This document shows positions 1 to 9,558 of a stretch of 44,594 bases of DNA, in pieces. The notes beneath the pieces were generated by a model. It was not told the DNA's origin, made no database searches, and saw only the letters and a list, made by a program, of their open reading frames with translations. Origin of the DNA: Entamoeba invadens IP1 (lineage: Eukaryota > Evosea > Mastigamoebida > Endamoebidae); assembly GCF_000330505.1 (NCBI RefSeq), contig NW_004443767.1, positions 185,542-230,135 on the forward strand, written 5' to 3'. Numbering within the stretch: the first letter of the stretch is position 1; every line of letters begins with the position of its first letter. Made by a program: the position numbers and the translations under genes.

Positions 1-739
1 GTCTTCTTGTCGACTTTCCTTTTTTGTCGTCGTGATGATGTTTATTCTCATTTTTCTTCACCTCCTTCTTCACTTCTTTTTTCGTATCTTTCTGTGTTTG
101 TTTCTTGTCTTGTTTCTTTTCCTCATGTTTATGTTCTTTTGCTTTTGGTTCTTCTTTCTTCACGACCTTCTCTTCGACTTTTTTCTCCGCGACTTTGACT
201 GGTTTGTTCTCCTTTTTCAACTCCTTCTTTGGTTCGGCTTGTTTGCCCTTTGTCTTCTTCTCCTCCTCCTTTGTTTTTTGGATTGGTTTTGTCTCTTTGA
301 CTTCCTTTGCCTTTTCAACTTTCTTTTCCGCCTTCTTTGGCTTTTCTTCGACCTTTTTAACTTCTTCTTCCTCCTCTGAGTCGTCAAATCCTTCTTTCCC
401 TTCCAAATCATCGTAAGACGCATTTTCTGAATCGTCGTCGTCCTCAAAATCTTCTTCTGGTGCAACGGGCTCGAAGCTTGAAACGATGTACACAGTGTCT
501 TTTCCAACCAACTCAAACTTAACGGTCTCACCCGAAATTGGAATTGATGTCGCATATTGTGGGCACTTCCCTGAGAGGGTGCACAGAGTCACTTTCATGT
601 CGGTGTCATCCTCATCTTTCAATTTGAGAACAACACTTGTCGGCTCATTACCTTCATACGCAAAATGAAGGAGGTTCAACATACAACCCTCGGGAACCTC
701 GATCTTCTTTCCAGCTCTGGTGAGTACAATGTATTCCAT
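1..739 (-). CDS. Nuclear FKBP-type prolyl isomerase, N-terminal part (3' end off window)
   Basis: The frame opens with ATG at 739 and runs 246 codons off the left edge without a stop. Residues 1-95 look like the nucleoplasmin-like domain at the N-terminus of nuclear FKBPs (yeast Fpr3/Fpr4, insect FKBP39): MEYIVLTRAGKKIEVPEGC begins a beta-rich segment, VTLCTLSGKCPQ matches the family's conserved core strand, and VSSFEPV closes it. An acidic stretch follows (DFEDDDD, DDSEEEEE), then a long Lys/Glu-rich tail full of KKEVKKE-type repeats that resembles a histone-binding or nucleolar-targeting region. In this family the FKBP catalytic domain comes last, so it should lie beyond the left edge; it is not seen here. 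The expected role is histone chaperone and proline isomerase in the nucleus. A different nucleoplasmin-like or NPL-only protein is the alternative. The gene is divergent from the H3 gene at 1362. Confidence 0.6.
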   Translation of the reverse strand, partial: MEYIVLTRAGKKIEVPEGCMLNLLHFAYEGNEPTSVVLKLKDEDDTDMKVTLCTLSGKCPQYATSIPISGETVKFELVGKDTVYIVSSFEPVAPEEDFEDDDDSENASYDDLEGKEGFDDSEEEEEVKKVEEKPKKAEKKVEKAKEVKETKPIQKTKEEEKKTKGKQAEPKKELKKENKPVKVAEKKVEEKVVKKEEPKAKEHKHEEKKQDKKQTQKDTKKEVKKEVKKNENKHHHDDKKGKSTRR

Positions 740-1361
740 ATCTCTGAATTTTCGAGTTCAGGGTTCTCCTTTTTATCTTTCTATTCAATTAATTCGCGCT
801 CTTTCTGCCTATTATTTCAGGATTTGAAATTTTTCAAGTTCTTTTTTTTTAGTTTTCTCTTTGCTTTTTGTGATCATTTTTTTATTATTTTTTTTTCTTT
901 GATTTTCCATTTTTTTTTATAATAATTATTGGTTTGAGTATTAATTTATATTAGTAATTATAATTACATGTTATTAATTTATTTTTACTATATTTTAAAT
1001 TAATAAATATTCCTCAATTGTTAAAATCTCAATTTTCTTATTCAATTTTTTTTTAATTTAATTTTCTTATTAGTATATTTTATCAAAAAAGTATAATAAA
1101 GAATTAATAACAAAAAATACTAAAACTTTTTTTTTTCTGGTTGTTTTACTATATGATTAATAATTCGATTATAAATAAATTAAACTATAAAACCTACTTT
1201 TTTCTGTTTTTGAAATAGTTTTTAAAAATATATTAATATATTATATAATAAACTAAAAATATAGTACATTCAAAAAATAACAACAATTTATAATTAATAG
1301 TAATTTTATAGTAAATTGATTCTTGTATTTTTTTAAAAAAGATAAAAACTTAAAAGACCCA
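740..1361. other. AT-rich intergenic region between divergent FKBP and histone H3 genes
   Basis: About 620 bp of very AT-rich DNA between two divergently transcribed genes. It must hold both promoters. I see no RNA gene and no coding signal; the one open frame here (665-922) is low-complexity Phe/Ser sequence. Confidence 0.6.
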
Positions 1362-1943
1362 ATGTCGGTTAAAAAACTGCAAGAGAAAGTGCGAAAGGAA
1401 ATGAAAAAATCGTCATCAGACACCAAGCTTCAAACAGAGAAAAAGCCTCGGTCGTCACAATCAACTTTGTCCCCCAAAACATCGATATTGATTCCAAAGC
1501 AAAATGTTGCTCAAACGCCGCTTCAAAAGGCTTCTGCGATTCAACGCCGAGAAGTTTTTACGGACATCCCAAAAGCCTCTTTCCAGAAACTTGTTTGTTG
1601 TTTTGTTTTTGTGTCTTTTATTTTCCTTCATTCGCCATTTGCAATCTCCCATGTCTCTTTTTTCTCATTTTTTGACAATTGAGGTGAGATTGAGAAAAGT
1701 CAAAAATCTTCCTTTTCCATTGACTTTTAGGTCAAATCCGTTGTTCTTGACAGTGGCGACTTCGCCTTTCGAGATGAAATCCGTTTCAACAGAGAGGCAA
1801 TCATCGCAATACAACTGATCGCAGAAGACTTCATTATACGACTCTTCGAGGATAGCTCGCTCTGTGCCTTCCACGCAAAGCGGATAACGGTCAACAACCG
1901 TGACGTCAGACTTGTCCTGCGTCTCAGAAAGATGTTCCTCTAA
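1362..1943 (+). CDS. Divergent histone H3, probable centromeric variant (CENP-A/cenH3), two exons
   Basis: Two exons, 1362-1592 and 1731-1943, flank a 138-nt intron with a GTTTGT donor and a TTTTAG acceptor. They join in phase 0 to give 147 residues. The C-terminal half is plainly a histone fold of the H3 type: SFQKLV (canonical PFQRLV), AIQLIAEDFIIRLFED (canonical ALQEASEAYLVGLFED), LCAFHAKRITV (LCAIHAKRVTI) and RDVRLVLRLRK (KDIQLARRIRG). The N-terminal tail of about 70 residues has none of the canonical H3 landmarks (no ARTKQT, no ARKS). The loop between helix 1 and helix 2 is longer than in canonical H3, with VVLDSGDFAFRDEIRF replacing a shorter segment. Unrelated tail plus longer loop 1 are the marks of centromeric H3, which would build the kinetochore nucleosome. 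A different diverged H3 variant is possible. The ATG at 1362 is chosen because the frame upstream of it has no ATG. Confidence 0.8.
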
Positions 1944-2080
1944 TCTTGTTCATTGGTAATTACTGGTATAGTTGAGTTATAGTAAAAATAAACTAAATAT
2001 ACAACTTTTAGTAACTACTAGTAAATATTATAGTAAATATTATAGTAAATAAATAATAAATAATGTTGAATTGAATAAAG

Positions 2081-5000
2081 TCACTTTGCGTCAGTGCTTG
2101 TTGTCTCGGCGCTAACAGTTGTGGTTGTGTTTTCACCCACTGAATGGACAAATGCGTTTAAAGAGTTTGAAGTCGTTGCGTCGGTAGTATTTGTTGAGTT
2201 TTTTGATGTCTTGTCGATTTTGATATTTCTCGACTTCTTCGACCATTTGTGGTGTTCCTTCTTTTTGCGTCGTTTGTTTTCAGCCTCCATTTGTTCTTGG
2301 ATTTTTCTTTCTTCTTCGTCCAATTTTGATTTCGTTAATATGACGCTGATAGGTCTTGCTTGTGAGAATTTCATTTCGATTTCTGGGAGTTCTTTATGTT
2401 CGACCAATTTCCATTTTGTGTATTCTTGTATTAATTGGGAATTAGTAGGGACGACTCTTCGATGTAATTGTAATGCACCTATTTGTGGTAAAGTAGTGAC
2501 TGAGACGGCGATGATACAAATGAGATAGAAGCTTGGTTGTTGTAAGACTATATACCACCCATAAGCTGATATCCCACGTACTGATAACCCTGAGATGAAC
2601 ATGACCAAAGTATAGATGATGATATATAAGATAATACTTGCTACAAATGACAGTACTACCAAGATACTAAATCGTTTCGTATAGATTAACATCGTGACCC
2701 AGATCGACGTTAAACTGTATGTCGTGACTGTCACCACACTGAATGGAAATCCGTTCACTTTCCCATCAAAATTCGTGACGTCGGACCCCGCAATCAAAAA
2801 GTAGAACAACACAAAAAAGAGAATCGATTGTAAGACTCCATACAAATACCATTCAACATACGATTTGATCTTATAGTTCGGGTCGTTAAACGTTTCTTTA
2901 TGACTCTCCGGAAATTGTTTGACTTCGTTCCACGAGAGTTCGTAGTCAAACAGCGCAATAGCTCCCGGGGGAAGTGACGTGAAGAGGATATTGAAGCATG
3001 TCATGATCCAGTCGTCAAACAATATTTGACACGTGAAGTTACTCATAAACGCATACGACACATCTAACAAGAAGAACGCCGCGTTCTTATAAAAGCAGAA
3101 TTTGATCAATGAAGAGACTTGATATCGCGCATTCCGGCCATAGAACAGAACTAACTTCGTTAAGTGCCGGAACTTTTGGATCGCAAAATCTGCAGTCACA
3201 GCAGCTTGGTTCCCTTCTTTCCCAAATATCCCAACACCAACATCCCCTTTCGTAATCATCGGAACATCATTCATCCCATCCCCAATCGTTAAGATCGATT
3301 TGTTCGTTATCCGCTTCACTAACAGTGCAATGTCCGCCTTTTGTCGTGGACTCACACGACAACACACTACAGACTCCGCTTGTATAAAGAGTGGTTTGAC
3401 TACTTTATAGTTCCTTATAAGATATTCAATATTCGTGTCTGAAATCACTATCCCCAATTTGTTCGATTTCGCATACTTCACATCTTCTTGCATTTCCTTC
3501 TCCAATACCCGCGTCGTTGGACTTGGTTTCCCCTTGTGCTTCTCCTTCGCTATTTCCTTCGTGTCTTTCAACTCGTTGATCTTCGCCATCGCCGCGTTCG
3601 CACACTCAAGAAAAGCCTCTTCACTCTCAAAATTGAAGGAAAGGAGGTTTTGATGTAGATCAAATAATTTGCAGGACTTCGCCACTGAGGTTGCCTCCAT
3701 ATAAGTCTTCATTAATTATAATTAATTATAATTAAATTATTAACAATTAAATGAATGAGTACAACGAAGTAATACCAACAAACTGTCTCCTTTTTATCGC
3801 CAGTGAGTACCCATATCTTCAACCCCGCCCTTCTCAATATATCTATCGTCTCAGGTACACCTTCTTGCAATTGATCTTCGATCGCAGTCGCTCCAATTAA
3901 CTCCAAATCACACTCTAACTCTTTGTACATGTGATACCGAAGTTCTTTCACATTTTCAGCAAGCGGGTCGATCGCGTCAAGTCGCCTTTTCCAATCGTCG
4001 ACGTATTCTTTTGACAACTTTCTGCGTGCTATAAAGAGGGTTCGTAACCCTTCATTCCCAAATGCGTCTACTTGCTGTTGTGTCTTCTTAATCATCTCTT
4101 CTTCTTCACTCAATTCGACAGTGTCAAGTCTTCCAATGTTAACTACACTGATTTGTTGTGGTTCCGATTCAACTAAATCAGTCATTTGACTCTCTTTTTG
4201 TGTTCCTTTAGTGTTGTGATGTAACAAAGTTGATATCGCGCTGTCCGCCCCTTTCGAATATAACACATACTCCCCATCCTTCTCAACTAACACACTCATC
4301 ATCTTTCTCGCACTTGTAAACTCAATTTGAATGACAATTGTGTACTCTTCGTTCTCTCCTTTGTTTTGTATCTTCACTGTTTTCTGTGTTCGTTCCTCTA
4401 AAATAACACCATTGACATAAGCAGCTTCACATAACGCTTCTTCGTCAGGTGAGAGGGAGGAATACTTCATCCCATCGACTTGATCTTTCTCTTTACTACA
4501 CGTGTTACATAACACCAGACACATTAAAAAGTCACTCACCATTTTATTGGTTTCACTTAATTGTCCCAACGTGCCATTCATTACATCACTAATAACTTCC
4601 CCTCCTATACTACATTTAGAAAAGCTCATCTTATTCTCTCTATTCTATAAGTCCTTTCCCTTGGCAGAGTAGAAAACAAACGTTAAAGTCCCGGTTTTGT
4701 CACTCAAAATATATTGGACCTCTCCCATCTCTTCTATAAGTGCACAACTATTCGTCCGCATTCCTTCATCCTTCTCTACACCTTCAGAATCAACCTTTTT
4801 GATCTTAAAGTCGGCGTCCATCTCCATCACAAAACCTTGCACATATCTACATATCTCCATAGTCACTCCAACTGATATCGGAATCGTGTACGATATCAAA
4901 TTAAAGAACCCAAAGAACTTCTTGACGGCGTAAGCAGCATACCCTAACTCGGGCAAATAAGAGTCCAAATACCAGAACCCTGTGTCTGGATTAACAACTG

Positions 5001-5943
5001 TATACCTCCACGTTGATAGTGCTGCCAATATCGAGCAAATCAGTAATTGAAAGAACACCGTCGATAAGACAAATTGGTTGAGTCGTGTATTTAATATCGA
5101 ACTTTTATTCACCGGCTTCGTCGAGTTCAAAGCTTGCTTGGTGTACTTCCCAGTGTAACACACAACACAGTAGACATACTCCGTCTTTCGTAAGACAGAT
5201 CCGCGAAGTAACAAATTTTTCTCGTCAAGAGCTATTTTAACAGTTTCACTTGAAAATAGACCTTTGAAGTCATTGAATTTGGCTCTCGGCCACTCGCATT
5301 CAAGATCCATCGAAAAGTCGGTCACGTCTTTTTCAGTCATGTCGAGAAGCATCTTTGGGACAAAGATGGTCTTGAGCGACGTCTCGCCATCCAAAGCAGC
5401 GGTGTCCAACTTACACACCCCATCCGGCAATGATGAAAATATCGGCACGACATCGGCGGGCACGACTTGATCCTTATGTAGTTTCAAAACCGACCCTACC
5501 GATATGTTTTTAGAGCAAACCACTGACTCTTCGCCATTTTTGAGGACCGTGTATTTCTTCCCATTCGCCTTGTTGTCAGCGGAATATCGTTTTAAGTCCT
5601 CGACGATCTCACGAACAGCAGAAACTGCTAAGACGACGACTATTGGAATAATTGCAGTGATGGGCGTGACTGTTGAGATGTAAGGTATGCAACTAATGAT
5701 CATATTAATAAGGAAGTAGACATTAGTAAGTAACTTGTATTGATAATACAAAAACTTAAAAGGAAAAGTGAAGACGTTGTATTTTGTGGTCTTCACCGTG
5801 TTCTTTGGAAACTTGTGCGACGGTGTTGTCGACTGGACTTTGACTATCGGATACTTCTCTAGTGTGTTATTTAACACATTTGAATTGAAAAACAAAAAGT
5901 ACAAACTCTCTCGTGTGGAGCAACAGCATCCAAAAGGTGCCAT
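2081..5943 (-). CDS. P4-type ATPase, phospholipid flippase, three exons
   Basis: The exons are 5943-4682, 4639-3784 and 3694-2081, giving 1243 residues. The 42-nt and 89-nt introns both start GTTTGT and end AG. Joined, they restore two family motifs: DKTGTLTENKMSFSKCSIGG (phosphorylated Asp415, split inside the last Thr codon) and TGDKKET followed by VAKSCKL. Other landmarks are LDGET in the actuator domain, YSKGAD in the nucleotide-binding domain, and GDGMNDVPM at the hinge. Two hydrophobic pairs precede the catalytic loop and about six membrane segments follow it (GAIALFDYELSW onward), as in the family. P4-ATPases move aminophospholipids from the outer to the inner leaflet of plasma, Golgi or endosomal membranes and usually work with a CDC50 subunit, which is not in this window. 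The C-terminal tail is Lys-rich, then Thr/Asn-rich. Length is normal for the family. Confidence 0.93.
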
Positions 5944-6475
5944 CTATTTTTTCAGTCTTAAAGGAACAATTTTTCTGCTCCTGAACTTCGAGAAAAAAAT
6001 TTGAACAAATCCGCGTTGTTCTCGAATGGTTTTGGGAAATTAAAAAAGTGTTAACATCATATCTTAAATCCACTCATTCCCTCGTTTCGTTTAATTAACT
6101 TGAGCATCAAAGACGTATTTCTATAATTTACAAACATTTTTTTTGTTAGGTATTTTTGGGTTAATTATTGTACTTAAAAAGACTGTTTATCGGGATTTCA
6201 AGGAAAAAAAAGCAAAGCCATTTAGAAGCTAAAAAGAGCTATTAGAACAACCAATAAAATAAACGTAATTTACTAAAAACAACTATTGCGAGATAATTTA
6301 TGTGTTTTGATACAATAATCATTCCCTTTTCATTTCTATAAGTTGAATTATCATTTATAAGACTTTTATTATATTGTTACCATATTTTTATCTGGTAAAT
6401 ATTTGAATAGAACAATAAATGGCTTTATTGTTATTTATTTATAACACAAAAATAAAAAATTATAAAAACAAAAAG
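5944..6475. other. Intergenic region between flippase and tRNA-Gly
   Basis: About 530 bp, AT-rich, upstream of the flippase start and downstream of the tRNA. Only the tRNA terminator could be identified in it. Open frames here are short and low-complexity. Confidence 0.5.
6470..6474 (-). terminator. Pol III terminator of tRNA-Gly
   Basis: Five A on the plus strand read as TTTTT on the tRNA strand, one base after the discriminator. This is the standard RNA polymerase III stop. A second T run follows close behind. Confidence 0.75.
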
Positions 6476-6546
6476 TGCATTTGCCGGGACTCGAACCCGG
6501 ATCTCCACCTTGGAAGGGTGGAATTCTGCCCTTAGACCACAAATGC
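6476..6546 (-). tRNA. tRNA-Gly (anticodon TCC)
   Basis: Read on the minus strand, this is a 71-nt cloverleaf. The acceptor stem GCATTTG pairs with CAAATGC, followed by discriminator A. The anticodon stem CCACC/GGTGG closes a CTTCCAA loop with anticodon TCC (glycine). The T arm is CCGGG/CCCGG around TTCGAGT, which also forms the internal B box GGTTCGAGTCC. There is no intron and CCA is not encoded, as usual in eukaryotes. Most tRNA genes of E. histolytica lie in long tandem arrays; this one has no second copy nearby and stands alone between protein genes. Confidence 0.97.
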
Positions 6547-6956
6547 TTCTATAATTATTAGATATTATTATTATTATTATTATTTTGTTTTAATTCTACA
6601 TAAATCAATATTATACGTGTCATTATTAATACATTTTATTAATAATTGCTATCAACATTTTTATTCATGAACTTTTTTACAACCATAACTAATAATATAT
6701 TATACAAAATGAGAACACATGCAATGAAATGAATACCACTTTGTACTCATTTCATTGAATATTAGTCTTATTATAAAGATATACATTGAAACTAAATTCT
6801 GTATTAAAGTTGTTGATATAACAATATTACGACTTGGGCTGCTTGTATATAAATTGACAAGTATTTAAAAAATCAATGCACGTATTATGTTATATGTATT
6901 TTAGTAATAAACAACTTTAAAATAACTTATTCATCAAATTGATATTTAAACTCTTC
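6547..6956. other. Intergenic region with TTA microsatellite and hairpin
   Basis: About 410 bp between the tRNA and the stop of the aminotransferase gene. It starts with a run of about seven TTA units (6562-6583), common in AT-rich genomes, and holds one perfect hairpin listed separately. No gene is seen. Confidence 0.6.
6722..6757. repeat. 11-bp perfect inverted repeat (hairpin)
   Basis: CAATGAAATGA (6722-6732) and TCATTTCATTG (6747-6757) are exact reverse complements around a 14-nt spacer. The hairpin lies about 200 nt past the aminotransferase stop and 175 bp upstream of the tRNA. It could mark the 3' end of the transcript; its function is not known. Confidence 0.55.
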
Positions 6957-8180
6957 TTAATGAACAATAGTGTGCTCTGCACTAGTCTTCTCTTTAAGTT
7001 GATGCACAGTCTTTCTGTAACATTCTTTAAACTGCTCTACCCATCCTCTAACAATTTCAGGTGGTTGGCAAATGGACATTCGGAAATATCCACACTCTCC
7101 AAACGCACTTCCTGGCACAACCACAACGCCATTCATTGCAAAAAGATGGCAAAACTCCTCTTCATTTCCTTCTTCTATTTTTGGGAAGAAGTAAAAAGCT
7201 CCATGTGGCTTCACAAATTTGATTCCAAGGTCCTCCAAACACTCACATATGATCTCTCGACTTGTGACATATTGCTTCAAGTCCGCCACAGCCAACTCCA
7301 TGATCGGAAGCACAAATTGGTGTAATCTATTGGGTTGCATGAATCCAAGAATTTCATTAAAATTGGCAATACCCGCAACAAACTCTTGACACGTGTCAAG
7401 TAAAGGATTGACTGCAATACATCCAACACGTTCTCCTGGAATAGAAACGTCTTTTGAGAGTGAATATGCTATAGCAGAATATTGATACTTGTCAAATAAA
7501 GTGAATGTATCACCTTCAATGAGTCTTCTATAGACTGAGTCATTCAAAATCCAAATCTTGTGGTTATGTGTTGTGTTATACCTCTTTAATACTTCGACTA
7601 TCTTTACCATCGTTTCTTCTGTATATACAACACCAGTTGGATTATTTGGTGAATTGATAATGATCACCTTCGTCTTCTCTGTTAAACTCTCTTCCAACAT
7701 TTTTGCATTTGGTTGCCAGTTTTCCTCAAATTTGGTTCGCACTATTTTCATAGTAGCTTGGCAGTTATCTATGTAAAATGGGTACTCCAAGAAGTATGGG
7801 GAGAACAAAATGACTTCATCGCGTGGATTTAAAACGCTTCTAAGAAACACGTTGATGGCTGCTGTGCAACCAGGTGTCAAAACGACATTTTCAGCACTTG
7901 AAAGTACCTTTTCAAATGATGAAATGATATCTGCCATAGCTTGTCTTGCCGGTGTATCACCCAATGTAGTTGAATATCCATGCCTCATACAATCAGTGTT
8001 TTGAGAAACTATTTCTAATGCCTTTTGATAGACTTCTGGTGGGGGCAGAAGAGGGTTCCCAAGCGTTAAGTCGATGATCGCAGACTCTCCTTTTTCGTTC
8101 TTAAGTTTACGACTCAGTGCCGACATCTTTCTTATAGCTGTTCCTTTCGCACATTTAGCATAGTAATAATCGCACAACAT
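6957..8180 (-). CDS. PLP-dependent aminotransferase, class I/II (aspartate aminotransferase fold)
   Basis: 407 residues from ATG at 8180. The fold-type I aminotransferase pattern is complete: LTLGNPLLPPPEV near residue 40; HGYS near 68; SPNNPTG at 177-183; Asp214 and Tyr217 in ILNDSVYRR, for the pyridine nitrogen and the cofactor phenol; the Schiff-base Lys243 in AYSLSKDVS; Arg251 in GERVG; and a C-terminal YFRMS whose Arg should bind the substrate carboxylate. The enzyme would move an amino group from an amino acid to a keto acid in the cytosol, but the substrate cannot be read from the sequence. The LGNPxxPPP and HGY motifs are common in bacterial members of the family, so bacterial origin is possible. 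A TATA-like box sits just upstream. The expected start is clear, and the frame is intact. Confidence 0.88.
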   Translation of the reverse strand: MLCDYYYAKCAKGTAIRKMSALSRKLKNEKGESAIIDLTLGNPLLPPPEVYQKALEIVSQNTDCMRHGYSTTLGDTPARQAMADIISSFEKVLSSAENVVLTPGCTAAINVFLRSVLNPRDEVILFSPYFLEYPFYIDNCQATMKIVRTKFEENWQPNAKMLEESLTEKTKVIIINSPNNPTGVVYTEETMVKIVEVLKRYNTTHNHKIWILNDSVYRRLIEGDTFTLFDKYQYSAIAYSLSKDVSIPGERVGCIAVNPLLDTCQEFVAGIANFNEILGFMQPNRLHQFVLPIMELAVADLKQYVTSREIICECLEDLGIKFVKPHGAFYFFPKIEEGNEEEFCHLFAMNGVVVVPGSAFGECGYFRMSICQPPEIVRGWVEQFKECYRKTVHQLKEKTSAEHTIVH

Positions 8181-8211
8181 GTCCTCTTCTTATTATCCAG
8201 AGTTTCTTCTT

Positions 8212-8223
8212 CTTTTAAATATC
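8212..8223 (-). promoter_or_regulatory. TATA-like element of the aminotransferase gene
   Basis: The minus strand reads GATATTTAAAAG, close to the Entamoeba TATA consensus GTATTTAAA(G/C), about 30 nt before the ATG at 8180. Confidence 0.5.
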
Positions 8224-8819
8224 AACTCTATTCACTTTCCCACCAGAAAGTCTTTTGAACTGCAACAAAACACCACATAACAACAAGAGTCACATTCATT
8301 CACTTGTATAGTTTATTTATAATTTTTTAATTATTAGTAGATAATTTCAATCATTATTGGAAGGACAAAGTGATAGAACGTGTGAATTTGTGTTACAGTT
8401 GACCATAAAAAATTCAAAGACCAAATAATTATAAAAAGTAAAATAAACAGTTTAAAAACTTTAATTAAGAAACTATATTAAAATAGATTTAACTCAATAA
8501 AGAGTGAATTGTGTTTCGTTTTGAATTTGTCAGAATTTGACCAAAATGGGGCATTTACTATTATTTTAATATGATACAATTATTATTATAGAATTTGTTT
8601 GCTTTTCTTGAATTTGGTTTCAAGAAAAAATATAACGGATTTGAATATTGGAAAAAATTAGAAAAATAACTCGTCAACTTTCTAACGTTCCGATAAACTG
8701 CTTTGTTTAAAATATCGATTTAAAACAGGATTCTACCAAAAGTGGACATTTTTCATATATCGAAGGTAAATATATTATAATAAAATAGAAAAAAATAAAA
8801 CATGTATTTAGACGCATCA

Positions 8820-9290
8820 GAAATGCATGTTCGCAACCGGCCATAGCATCAACTCCAATTCCATCCTGTTTCTCTTCCAAAAAACTTGACAATTGGTGAA
8901 GTGCCAGAATTACAGTGGCAAAGTATTATGTGATATTTGTGTGACCTCCGCAAACTCTGTGAATTGCGCAACTTGAGCAACAGTGAGAGTAATAACGAAC
9001 TAAAATCCCCGCCCAATGAACCGACAAACACCGGGAAGGCTTTAAAGCTTCTCTGTAAACGAGTATTCAAAATCACGATTCGGTGTTTGGAACCGAGGGT
9101 TTCAAGAAGTATTTCAACTAGAAAGTGACAATAACCCAAACCATATCAAACGGAAGAAGACTGGAGGAGACAACAAGTTCCAAAATGTCGCTTTGTGGCA
9201 ATTAATAACTCCTGTAAAAAAATAACACACCTTTGGGGAGTGAGGACTGTGAGCGTCTTTCGAGTCAAGACTTCTCCAGTGTGACATTTT
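8820..9290. other. GC-richer island, possible gene relic or ncRNA
   Basis: Base composition matches exons rather than the AT-rich flanks. On the plus strand, the frame from about 8850 reads through to 9128 with a single TGA near 8934, giving sequence such as LPKNLTIGEVPELQWQS and then YLCDLRKLCELRNLSNSES. On the minus strand, two frames stay open for 61 and 96 codons but the longer lacks an ATG. No family is recognised. A decayed protein gene is the simplest reading, and an unannotated structural RNA is the alternative. Confidence 0.3.
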
Positions 9291-9379
9291 ATTATTACCA
9301 CAAAGAAAGTAATAAAATATTCAAAAAATTCGACATTGTTAAATATTTTGAAATTTATTTTTGACTTCTTAGTTTTTTT

Positions 9380-9425
9380 TCAGAGACCAACAAAAATAAA
9401 GATCCTACTATTATTTGGTCTCTGA
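9380..9425. repeat. 11-bp perfect inverted repeat
   Basis: TCAGAGACCAA (9380-9390) and TTGGTCTCTGA (9415-9425) are exact reverse complements with a 24-nt spacer. The half site ATTATTTGGTC is repeated directly just after. It lies 130 nt past the stop of the 1011-residue gene. Confidence 0.6.
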
Positions 9426-9558
9426 TTATTATTTGGTCAATTGTAAGTGTTGACAATTAAATTAACACCACTATTAATTAGTAGAAAGTGAAACTATTAA
9501 ATTATAAATTATTACATACTAAAACATAACACTTTTAAATTATCATATACGTTCATAA

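Larger units (their letters stand above)
8181..9558. other. Long intergenic region, no intact gene
   Basis: About 1.4 kb between two minus-strand genes. Both flanks are AT-rich, but 8,820-9,290 is clearly richer in G and C and reads like decayed coding or structured RNA sequence (listed separately). A hairpin at 9380-9425 is also listed. Confidence 0.5.

Noticed and set aside
1323..1682. 119-codon single-exon reading of the histone region, beginning at TTG
   Set aside because: It starts at a non-ATG codon and reads into the intron; the splice GTTTGT...TTTTAG gives a proper H3 fold.
1461..1874. Minus-strand open frames opposite the histone gene
   Set aside because: They are shadows of the plus-strand gene, without any family signal.
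8707..9139. Two minus-strand frames of 61 and 96 codons
   Set aside because: The longer lacks an ATG, they overlap in different phases, and neither resembles a known protein; the interval is reported only as a possible relic.
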